Part shown: in pieces, positions 35,032 through 41,737 of the stretch | Position numbering within the stretch: the first letter of the stretch is position 1 | Layout of the letters: each line of letters begins with the position of its first letter | NCBI GenBank assembly: GCA_036337715.1 | Contig: JAYZDS010000002.1 | Coordinates: 1 to 41,737, forward strand | Direction of reading: 5' to 3' | DNA: 41,737 bases | From: JAURNZ01 sp036337715 | GTDB taxonomy: Bacteria > Pseudomonadota > Gammaproteobacteria > Comchoanobacterales > Comchoanobacteraceae | The notes under the pieces: model-generated | Told to the model about the DNA's origin: nothing | Database searches by the model: none | The model's input: only the letters and a program-made list of their open reading frames with translations | Position numbers and translations under genes: made by a program

Positions 35032-35979
35032 ATGAAGGTGTTAATAACGGGTGCTAATGGTTTTGTTGGCAAAGCTTTATTCAATTTTTTAAAGGATAAA
35101 AAGTATGACATCAAAGGTACTCTTAGATCTGATTCTGCAAAAGATTTAATTGATCGTGGGTGCTGTGTTGTGGGCGATTTAAATAAAGATACTGATTGGT
35201 CTCAAGCGCTTAAGGATATTGATGTTGTTATTCATACTGCAGCTAGGGTACATGCTATGAATTTGAAGGTATTGGATAAAGATGCATATTTTAGAATACC
35301 AAATGTTGAAGGTACAATTAACTTAGCTCAACAGGCTTTGAAATATGGTGTTAAAAGATTTATTTTCTTAAGTACTATTAAAGTTTGTGGTGAAGAAACT
35401 AACTTAGACCAAGGGTTCCAAGCTGATGATATGCCTAATCCTAAGGAGCCATACGCTAACTCAAAGCTGGAAGCAGAAAAAGCGTTATTTAGTCTAGCTA
35501 AAGATACATCAATGGAAGTAGTAATTATTCGGTTGCCAATTGTATATGGACCAAACGTTAAAGGTAATTTTAAGCAAATAATTTATTGGATCAAAAGAGG
35601 CCTACCGCTACCATTTGGCAATGTGGTCAATAAACGATCATTTATTGGAGTAAATAATTTAGTTCATTTAATCGATGTTTGTACTCATCACCCTAATGCG
35701 GGGAACCAAATCTTTATGGCTAGTGATGGCTATGATTTGTCGACATTGGAAACATTTGAATTAATAGGAAGTATATTAGGAAAAAAACCAAAAATTATTT
35801 ATGTCCCACAGAAATTGATTATTTGGTTAGGTAATTTTCTTCGTCAACAAAAAAAAATAGACCGACTTACAAGATCTCTCAGGGTGAATATTGATAAAAC
35901 ATGTTCTGTATTAGAATGGCATCCACCATTCTCAGTAAAGGAAAGTATGGAAAATGCATTTAAGGAGAAAATGAAATGA
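35032..35979 (+). CDS. NAD-dependent 4-reductase/epimerase, WbpV/WreQ-like
   Basis: 315 residues, extended SDR. It has the Rossmann motif 'ITGANGFVGKAL', 'VIHTAARVHAM', the serine region 'FLSTIKVCGE' and the catalytic Y-A-N-S-K ('PYANSKLEAEKAL'). The 'AARVHAM' and 'KVxGE' features are typical of WbpV/WreQ proteins, which reduce UDP-2-acetamido-4-keto-2,6-dideoxyhexose to UDP-QuiNAc or FucNAc. It is paired with a sugar-1-phosphate transferase (4-nt overlap), as wreQ-wreU is in Rhizobium. The matching 4,6-dehydratase (WbpM/WreV) is not in this window. AAGGAG lies upstream of ATG 35032. Confidence 0.82.
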   Translation: MKVLITGANGFVGKALFNFLKDKKYDIKGTLRSDSAKDLIDRGCCVVGDLNKDTDWSQALKDIDVVIHTAARVHAMNLKVLDKDAYFRIPNVEGTINLAQQALKYGVKRFIFLSTIKVCGEETNLDQGFQADDMPNPKEPYANSKLEAEKALFSLAKDTSMEVVIIRLPIVYGPNVKGNFKQIIYWIKRGLPLPFGNVVNKRSFIGVNNLVHLIDVCTHHPNAGNQIFMASDGYDLSTLETFELIGSILGKKPKIIYVPQKLIIWLGNFLRQQKKIDRLTRSLRVNIDKTCSVLEWHPPFSVKESMENAFKEKMK

Positions 35980-36524
35980 TTAGAATTTTTGATGTGATAG
36001 GTTCTCTGTTAGGATTGATTCTATTGTCACCAGTATTATTAGCGGTTTATATTTTGTTGTTCATGGAAACTCGCGAACCCCTTTTTTTACAGGAAAGATT
36101 GGGACAACATAAAAGAGTATTTCGGTTAGTGAAGTTTAGAACGATGTTGAAAGATACGGAGACTGTTGCAACGCATTTGGTCGCGCCTAAGGCAATCACT
36201 CGTATTGGATCTATATTGCGAAGAACTAAATTAGATGAGTTGCCTCAGCTATGGAATGTATTTATAGGTGATATGAGTTTAGTAGGTCCTCGCCCAGGAT
36301 TGGTAAACCAGGCTGAATTAGCTCAGTATAGAGAAAAGTACGATGTTTTTAATGTGCGACCTGGAATAACTGGTTTGGCTCAAATAAACAAGATTGATAT
36401 GTCTACTCCAGTCGAGCTAGCCCGAGTTGATGCTAAAATGATTGAAAGTTTTGATATAAGAGCCTATTTTTACTATATCATTCTTACTATTTTTGGTTAT
36501 GGCCAAGGTGACTGTATTAACTAG
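35976..36524 (+). CDS. Small initiating phosphoglycosyl transferase (PglC/WreU-like)
   Basis: 182 residues, monotopic PGT of the minimal type. An N-terminal re-entrant helix with proline ('LGLILLSPVLLAV') is followed by 'FRLVKFRTM', the catalytic Asp-Glu dyad D87-E88 ('TKLDELPQLWNV'), 'GDMSLVGPRP' and 'RPGITGLAQI'. It transfers a sugar-1-phosphate to undecaprenyl phosphate to start O-unit synthesis. Its partner gene suggests QuiNAc or FucNAc as substrate. It ends the coupled pair. Confidence 0.92.
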   Translation: MIRIFDVIGSLLGLILLSPVLLAVYILLFMETREPLFLQERLGQHKRVFRLVKFRTMLKDTETVATHLVAPKAITRIGSILRRTKLDELPQLWNVFIGDMSLVGPRPGLVNQAELAQYREKYDVFNVRPGITGLAQINKIDMSTPVELARVDAKMIESFDIRAYFYYIILTIFGYGQGDCIN

Positions 36525-36594
36525 TATATAATCTTGCACATAAGCTTTCTAATAGATACAATCTAGAGTGTGCTTCAAATATAGGATCTAATTT

Positions 36595-38037
36595 ATGCAA
36601 AAAACAAACGTTATAGCTGTTGATTTAGACGGCACATTGACATTTACAGATACCTTATATGAATCACTTATTTTGTTTGTTAAAAACAAGCCTTTATTAA
36701 TATTTTCTTTATTATTTTGGCTTTTAAGTGGAAGGGCTACACTAAAAGCAAAGTTGGCTAAGCACGTTGAGTTAGATGTTACAACGTTGCCGTATAACCA
36801 GTCACTAATTAATTGGTTAAAAATAGAGCGTTCTTTAGGAAAAATAATTGTTTTGTGCTCAGCAACTAATGTGAAAGTTGCGCGAGCTGTTGCTGCTCAT
36901 TTGCAACTATTTGATCATGTAATTGCTAGCGATGAAATCACTAACATTAAAAGTAGTCAAAAACGTAAAGTTTTAGAAGAAAAATTTGGAGAAAAGGGTT
37001 ATGACTATATTGGTAATAGTTATGCGGATTTATCTGTTTGGATAGGTGCTAAGCAGGCTATATTGGTAAACACAAGTCGTTCTGTACAGAGAAAAGCAAG
37101 CCAGGTTGCCAATATATATAAGGTTTTTCCTGCCAAAGGAGTCAGTCTCAAAAGCTGGTTAAAAACTTTTCGAGTTCATCAGTGGCTAAAGAATACTCTT
37201 TTATTTGTTCCTTTGTTAGCAGCGCATCAGGTTACTAATATTCAATTTCTATCTACACTTTTTCTTGCCTTTATTTCATTTAGTCTCTGTGCTTCATCTG
37301 TTTATATGACTAACGATTTGTTGGATCTGGAAAGCGACCGTCGTCATCCTCGCAAAAAAAACCGACCATTTGCTGCTGCCACCATTCCAATAACTGCAGG
37401 TGCCTTGCTTATTCCAATATGTATATTTGCCAGTCTGACATTAGGCTTAATGGTTGGCCCTGTCTTCTTATCATGGCTGATTTTTTATCTCGTGCTAACT
37501 ACAACTTATTCTGTGGTGCTAAAACAAATTGTGCTCGTAGATTGTCTAACGCTAGCGTCTCTTTATACTGTTCGTATAGCTGCGGGTGCAGCAGCAGTGT
37601 CTATACAATTATCTTTTTGGTTGTTAGCTTTTTCGGTATTTATTTTTTTGTCACTTGCTTTTGTTAAGCGGTTTATAGAACTGGAGTTACAAGCAAAAAT
37701 CGGAAACAAGATTGTACATGGTAGAGGTTATAAGGCACAAGACTCTCAACTTTTACAGACAATGGGAGTATCCTCAGGTTATGCAGCAGTATTGGTTTTA
37801 GCTCTATATCTCCAAAGTGACAATGTAACCATGTTATACTCACAACCGCTATTTATTTGGGCTACCATCCCTTTAATACACTTTTGGATAAGTTGGGTAT
37901 GGATTAAAGCTGCAAGAGATGAAGTACACGATGATCCAGTCGTTTTTGCTATTAAGGATAAGACAAGCTTAGTGGTTGCCATATTGACTACTATAGCTGT
38001 TTTATTTGCCTCCAAAGGTGTTAGTATTTTATGGTAA
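36595..38037 (+). CDS. HAD phosphatase-UbiA fusion: polyprenyl-phosphate phosphoribosyltransferase with phosphatase
   Basis: 480 residues. The N-terminal HAD domain (about 1-175) has motif I 'VDLDGTL', 'LCSATN' and a motif IV 'GNSYAD'. The UbiA membrane domain (about 185-480) has 'FRVHQWLKN', the intact motif 'NDLLDLESD' (N-D-x-x-D-x-x-x-D) and 'YSVVLK'. It matches mycobacterial Rv3806c (decaprenyl-phosphate 5-phosphoribosyltransferase). Rv3806c is paired with a separate phosphatase, so this fusion could carry out both PRPP transfer and 5'-dephosphorylation. It leads the set with GtrA, DprE1 and DprE2. AGGA is 8 nt before the ATG. Confidence 0.88.
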   Translation: MQKTNVIAVDLDGTLTFTDTLYESLILFVKNKPLLIFSLLFWLLSGRATLKAKLAKHVELDVTTLPYNQSLINWLKIERSLGKIIVLCSATNVKVARAVAAHLQLFDHVIASDEITNIKSSQKRKVLEEKFGEKGYDYIGNSYADLSVWIGAKQAILVNTSRSVQRKASQVANIYKVFPAKGVSLKSWLKTFRVHQWLKNTLLFVPLLAAHQVTNIQFLSTLFLAFISFSLCASSVYMTNDLLDLESDRRHPRKKNRPFAAATIPITAGALLIPICIFASLTLGLMVGPVFLSWLIFYLVLTTTYSVVLKQIVLVDCLTLASLYTVRIAAGAAAVSIQLSFWLLAFSVFIFLSLAFVKRFIELELQAKIGNKIVHGRGYKAQDSQLLQTMGVSSGYAAVLVLALYLQSDNVTMLYSQPLFIWATIPLIHFWISWVWIKAARDEVHDDPVVFAIKDKTSLVVAILTTIAVLFASKGVSILW

Positions 38038-38459
38038 AAACTGGAGCAAATATAGCAGTTCCATATACACTTTTTGCAGCCCTTTCTACAGTAATCAATA
38101 TTTGTACACAGATGATTTCGATAAAGATATATAAAGGATCTTACGCAATTGAACTTTCGATATTACTGGGTACAGCCACTGGTTTACCTCTTCGCTATTT
38201 TTTGGAAAAGCGTTACATTTTTGCCTTCCATTCAAAAAGTATTATTCATGACGGGCAGTTATTGATGTTATATAGCTTTATGGGGATTTTTACTACTACA
38301 ATTTTTTGGGGAGGAGAATACGCTTTCTATCTTATTCATAACTCAGATACAATGCGTTATACGGGAGGAGTAATTGGCTTGTCAATTGGTTTTTATGTTA
38401 AGTATCACTTAGATAAAAGGTTTGTGTTTGTTGATAGAGCTCAAAAAGTATTAATATGA
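38031..38459 (+). CDS. GtrA-family membrane protein
   Basis: 142 residues and four hydrophobic helices, with the closing GtrA signature 'KYHLDKRFVFV' and an earlier 'RYFLEKRYIF'. Such proteins accompany polyprenyl-phospho-sugar pathways and are proposed to help flip or anchor the lipid-linked sugar. In mycobacteria the equivalent Rv3789 lies beside dprE1. It overlaps its neighbours by 7 nt and 4 nt. Confidence 0.85.
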   Translation: MVKTGANIAVPYTLFAALSTVINICTQMISIKIYKGSYAIELSILLGTATGLPLRYFLEKRYIFAFHSKSIIHDGQLLMLYSFMGIFTTTIFWGGEYAFYLIHNSDTMRYTGGVIGLSIGFYVKYHLDKRFVFVDRAQKVLI

Positions 38460-39766
38460 CTGTTACTAGAACCATTAGCGGATGGGGAGGTTATCCAAAA
38501 CAAGAAGCTCAATTGCTCGAGCCTTCATCATTCTCAGCTTTAAGAATTAGCGCTGAGCAGCAGCAACTATTTATTCCACGTGGTATGGGCCGTAGTTATG
38601 GTGATAGTGCCAATGCACCATTTGTTATTCAAACTACAAAATGCGACCGGTTTATAGATTTTAATTCTGAATTAGGTATGTTAACTGTAGAAGCTGGTAT
38701 AACATTACGAGAAATCTTAAAGGTTATTGTCCCGTTAGGATGGTTCTTACCTGTGACCCCCGGTACAAGTTTTATAACAGTAGGTGGAGCAATTGCAAGT
38801 GATGTGCATGGAAAAAACCATCATCTTGTTGGCACTTTCAGTCAATTTGTTAAATCAATGGGCATATTATTAGGAACAGGCGAGTGTGTTATTACCTCTC
38901 CAACAGAACATGTTGATTTATTTCAAGCAACTTGTGGTGGGATGGGGCTAACAGGTGTGATTTTAACTGCCACTTTGAAGCTTATTCCTATTCAATCAGC
39001 TTTTATTAACCAAAAAACTATAAAAGCAAATTGTATTGAGGAAGCATGTGAGTTATTTGAGGTTAATAAAAATGCCACTTATAGCGTGGCATGGATCGAC
39101 TGTTTGGCAGCAGGTAAAAATTTAGGGCGTAGTGTCTTGATGTTGGGTGAACATTCTGATAGCGGCGGATTTGATTTACATATAAATAAAACCATTAATA
39201 TGCCGTTTTATACGCCATCTGTCTTATTAAATAGATTATCTATGCGTGTATTTAATAATGCTTATTGGGCAAAGGCAAAAGATAATAAAACAGAGACTAT
39301 ACCACTTTTAAACTATTTCTATCCGTTAGATGCTATAGGAGCATGGAATAAAATTTATGGTAAGGCTGGATTTGTCCAGTACCAGTTTGTATTGCCAAGA
39401 TTAAATGGTGAAGTCAATATGCGAAAAGTTCTTACAAAAATTTCTCAAGAAGGGCAAGGTTCATTTCTTGCAGTGCTAAAACAGTTTGGTACAGGAAATG
39501 ATAACTATTTATCATTTCCTATGAACGGACTTACGCTAGCCTTGGATTTCAAGATGTCAGCTTCAACCATTAACATGTTACATAAATTGGATGATATGAT
39601 AGCTGATATGGGAGGCAGAGTTTATTTAACTAAGGATGCTATCATGCATGAGGCAACGTTTAAGAAAACATATTCAAATTGGAAACAGTTTGAATGTGTG
39701 CGTAAAAAATATGGTGCAATAGATAAATTCTCTTCTGCACAATCAAAAAGATTGGGTTTGGCATGA
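38456..39766 (+). CDS. dprE1: Decaprenylphosphoryl-beta-D-ribose 2'-oxidase (DprE1-like)
   Basis: 436 residues, VAO-type FAD enzyme. It has the FAD-binding 'PRGMGRSYGD', 'PVTPGTSFITVGGAIASDVHGKN' (here cited as VTPGTSF and GGAIASDVHG), and in the C-terminal half 'FLAVLKQFG', 'LSFPMNG' and the key lysine K393 ('LTKDA'), equivalent to K418 of M. tuberculosis DprE1. The position of C387, target of benzothiazinones, is alanine here (A362, in 'LALDF'; A362 to K393 is 31 residues, as C387 to K418). It oxidises the 2'-hydroxyl of the polyprenyl-phospho-ribose. It overlaps dprE2 by 4 nt. Confidence 0.92.
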   Translation: MTVTRTISGWGGYPKQEAQLLEPSSFSALRISAEQQQLFIPRGMGRSYGDSANAPFVIQTTKCDRFIDFNSELGMLTVEAGITLREILKVIVPLGWFLPVTPGTSFITVGGAIASDVHGKNHHLVGTFSQFVKSMGILLGTGECVITSPTEHVDLFQATCGGMGLTGVILTATLKLIPIQSAFINQKTIKANCIEEACELFEVNKNATYSVAWIDCLAAGKNLGRSVLMLGEHSDSGGFDLHINKTINMPFYTPSVLLNRLSMRVFNNAYWAKAKDNKTETIPLLNYFYPLDAIGAWNKIYGKAGFVQYQFVLPRLNGEVNMRKVLTKISQEGQGSFLAVLKQFGTGNDNYLSFPMNGLTLALDFKMSASTINMLHKLDDMIADMGGRVYLTKDAIMHEATFKKTYSNWKQFECVRKKYGAIDKFSSAQSKRLGLA

Positions 39767-40500
39767 AAAAGATATTAGTTATTGGTGCGACTTCTGCGAT
39801 TGCAGAGCAATGTTGTAGAATTTGGGCTAAAAGGGGAGATATTTTATATTTAGTTGCGAGAAATAAAGATCATCTTAAAAGTATTGCTACAGACCTAAAA
39901 GTGCGTGGTGCCACACAAATACATACATATCATATAGATTTAAACGACATGAATAGTCATTCAGTAATTTTAGATGATGCAGAAAAATCAATGTCTGGGA
40001 TTGATACAGTACTTATTGCTCACGGCACTTTGTCAAATCAAAAATCTTGCGAGCAAAGTGTAGAAGAAACAATGTTAGAGATAAATACTAATGCCTTATC
40101 AATAATCAGTTTGTTGACACTTATCAGTAATCGATTTGAAGCAAGGGGCTCGGGTGAAATTGCTGTAATTTCTTCTGTGGCTGGTGTAAGGGGTCGGGCA
40201 AGTAACTATGTTTATGGCTCTGCAAAAGCAATGATTAACGCATTTACTTCTGGAATGAGACAACGACTTGAAAAATCTAATGTAGCAGTAATAACAATTA
40301 AACCAGGGTTTGTTGATACCCCAATGACAGCCGATTTTAAAAAAGGGCTGCTTTGGTCAAAACCTGCTTCAGTAGGAGCCGGGATTGTTAAAGCGATCGA
40401 TAAACGTAAAAATGAACTATATGTACCTTTTTTTTGGCGTTTGGTGATGTTAGTTATCAGTTCGATTCCAACATTTATATTTAAAAAGGTAAGTTTGTGA
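39763..40500 (+). CDS. dprE2: Decaprenylphospho-2-keto-arabinose reductase (DprE2-like SDR)
   Basis: 245 residues, classical SDR. It has the NAD(P) motif 'GATSAIAEQ', 'LIAHGTL', the serine in 'SSVAGVRGR' and catalytic Y-x-x-x-K ('YVYGSAKA'). With DprE1 it epimerises the polyprenyl-phospho-ribose to arabinose, reducing the 2-keto intermediate. A hydrophobic C-terminal segment ('LVMLVISSIPTFIF') is typical of DprE2 and may anchor it to the membrane. It is coupled to dprE1 by a 4-nt overlap (ATGA). Confidence 0.92.
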   Translation: MKKILVIGATSAIAEQCCRIWAKRGDILYLVARNKDHLKSIATDLKVRGATQIHTYHIDLNDMNSHSVILDDAEKSMSGIDTVLIAHGTLSNQKSCEQSVEETMLEINTNALSIISLLTLISNRFEARGSGEIAVISSVAGVRGRASNYVYGSAKAMINAFTSGMRQRLEKSNVAVITIKPGFVDTPMTADFKKGLLWSKPASVGAGIVKAIDKRKNELYVPFFWRLVMLVISSIPTFIFKKVSL

Positions 40501-40506
40501 TAATAA

Positions 40507-40734
40507 GTGAGCGTGCAAAAAATATTTCAATTTGTTGGGGTCATGAGTATTTGTATTTTTTCTCGATAGCGTATCTTTTGTATATTAAATTCATTTTTAT
40601 TAATTCAATGGCTGTTTTTATTTGTAAGTTGCTACATTATATGTGGAAAAGCTATGTATGAGAATAAAATTGGTGGGCTTTTATGCAAAGCCCGTGTGTA
40701 TATTTTGAAAAAAAAATATTTAAATAAGCAATAA
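40507..40734 (+). pseudogene. Small membrane-protein frame interrupted by TAG
   Basis: From GTG 40507, six bases after the dprE2 stop, the frame runs 75 codons to TAA 40732-40734, which overlaps the next ATG (TAATG). It contains a single in-frame TAG at 40567 (codon 21). The part after the TAG has a hydrophobic stretch and a basic end. The tight, coupling-like junctions on both sides suggest a real gene that acquired a stop, though AT-rich chance openness cannot be excluded. Not recognised. Confidence 0.3.
40675..40693. other. Perfect hairpin
   Basis: GGGCTTT (40675-40681) pairs with AAAGCCC (40687-40693) around a five-base loop. No T-run follows on either strand, so it is not a clear intrinsic terminator. 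It may attenuate transcription or protect the mRNA between dprE2 and the GT-C-like gene. Confidence 0.45.
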
Positions 40735-41737
40735 TGTTGGTTAATACTAAGCTAAACATTGATCAACAATATATGTTCTTTGGATGTTTAGTATCACTTG
40801 TATTTGTATGCTTTTTTAAATTATTTGGTGAGTCATGGCCCACGGTAGTTGGTGATGCTGAATACTATGTGAACCTGTATAACTATGAAGATACAATTGC
40901 GCCATATGGGTATAGAATACTCATTCCATATCTTGCAAAATTTTTACCATTTGGAATGACTATAAATTTTGAAATTATTCAAATGATAAGTCTTTGCTCA
41001 TTATCAGGGTTGATACTATGTTATTTCAATCTAGACAATAGATTATCTTTAAAAAATAATGCTTTATTAACTATACTATTTGTTAACACATATCCTTTTG
41101 TGTATAGTTCAACATCTCATATTAGATTGGATGCCCCACTGTTATGTATAATGATGCTGTTTATACTTTTTACTAAACAAAACAGAAATACTTTTATTTT
41201 AATTTTTACAATTTTTGTTGGAATACTAATTCATGAGATGTTCCTATTCACAATTGTTTTAGTATTATTTGATAAGATTTTAAATACAAAAATTACTGGA
41301 TCAGAAAATTTAAATTCAAAACAAATATTAATACTCGTAGTGTCATCGTTACTATTCTACTCATTATCAAGAGCGTATATTCCTATTTTGGCAAGTGACT
41401 ATCATGTTGGACCAAGCATGTTCTTCCAATTTTTTGTATATCATTTTTCCATCTATAATAAATTTGGATTAATCTTACTTTCAAAGATATATGCTACTTT
41501 TGGGCCTTTATGGTTATTTCTAGTCAGTTATTTGTATATAAATAAATGCAGAAATAAAATATTGTTTGTACTTTTTGCAGGTTTAATATTATTTGCACTT
41601 ACTTTTTTGGCAGCAGATACTTTAAGAGTGACATCTATTTATTATCTAATAATAATTTTATATTCATTTCAATTTTTACAATTAATAAAAAACAAATGGG
41701 TATATTATATTTTAATTTTATTTCAGTTTTTTCATAA
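40734..41737 (+). CDS. GT-C-like multi-pass membrane glycosyltransferase candidate, 3' end outside window
   Basis: ATG 40734 opens 334 codons that reach the window edge without a stop, so the gene is incomplete. The protein has about nine hydrophobic helices. The first extracytoplasmic loop contains 'VVGDAEYYVNLY', with an acidic motif near residue 41, followed by 'PYGYRILIPYLAKFLP', and a later loop has 'ILIHEMFLF'. This layout (acidic motif after helix 1, then Y-R-x-L-x-P) is common in GT-C-fold transferases and related uncharacterised proteins that use polyprenyl-phospho sugars. Directly behind dprE2 it is the natural candidate to use the polyprenyl-phospho-arabinofuranose. The assignment is inference. 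Confidence 0.7.
   Translation, partial: MLVNTKLNIDQQYMFFGCLVSLVFVCFFKLFGESWPTVVGDAEYYVNLYNYEDTIAPYGYRILIPYLAKFLPFGMTINFEIIQMISLCSLSGLILCYFNLDNRLSLKNNALLTILFVNTYPFVYSSTSHIRLDAPLLCIMMLFILFTKQNRNTFILIFTIFVGILIHEMFLFTIVLVLFDKILNTKITGSENLNSKQILILVVSSLLFYSLSRAYIPILASDYHVGPSMFFQFFVYHFSIYNKFGLILLSKIYATFGPLWLFLVSYLYINKCRNKILFVLFAGLILFALTFLAADTLRVTSIYYLIIILYSFQFLQLIKNKWVYYILILFQFFH

Overview
The window looks like chromosome from a low-GC, Gram-negative gammaproteobacterium. kdsB and a dideoxyhexose O-antigen locus show that it makes LPS. The arrays of DUF4116 repeat proteins and a family of membrane-anchored proteins of unknown function are typical of protist- or amoeba-associated lineages such as Legionellales. 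That placement is inference, not proof. A parS-like site at 9005-9020 suggests the segment lies in the origin-proximal part of a chromosome. No tRNA, rRNA, CRISPR array or transposase was seen.

Left part (1-9151), accessory: three tandem DUF4116 repeat proteins, the first cut by the window edge. They carry a duplicated block of about 410 bp. Next come two related proteins with a C-terminal hydrophobic anchor, a DHA2-type MFS exporter, and a third anchored protein on the minus strand. Middle (9152-17579): an N-anchored Ala/Pro/Glu-rich protein beside parS, a HAD-UbiA fusion with a degraded prenyltransferase motif, a small possible gene, a beta-oxidation pair (thiolase and FadB-like protein) transcribed divergently from a mirror-image promoter, two DUF2306-like membrane proteins, a fourth anchored-family protein, and a stub of a second ugd.

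Right part (17809 to the end) is one long plus-strand surface-polysaccharide locus. ugd-pgi-kdsB form a coupled operon ending at a truncated epimerase stub, which looks like a recombination scar. Then ddhD-ddhA-ddhB-ddhC make a CDP-3,6-dideoxy-4-ketohexose. They are followed by an SDR reductase, a TPP (acetolactate-synthase-like) enzyme and a PanB homologue. The first two match the logic of yersiniose (4-C-branched dideoxysugar) synthesis; the PanB homologue is unexpected and may modify the acyl donor. Next are a PglK-like ABC flippase, a GT2 and a GT4 glycosyltransferase, a Wzy-like membrane protein, an acetyltransferase, and a WreQ/WbpV-like reductase with a small phosphoglycosyl transferase (probable QuiNAc or FucNAc initiation).

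The last block (36595-41737) is a compact pathway for polyprenyl-phospho-D-arabinofuranose, as in mycobacteria: a HAD-UbiA fusion, GtrA, DprE1, DprE2, a stop-interrupted small reading frame and a GT-C-like membrane protein that runs off the window. The most interesting systems are the TPP/PanB branched-sugar module, the arabinofuranose module and the anchored paralogue family.
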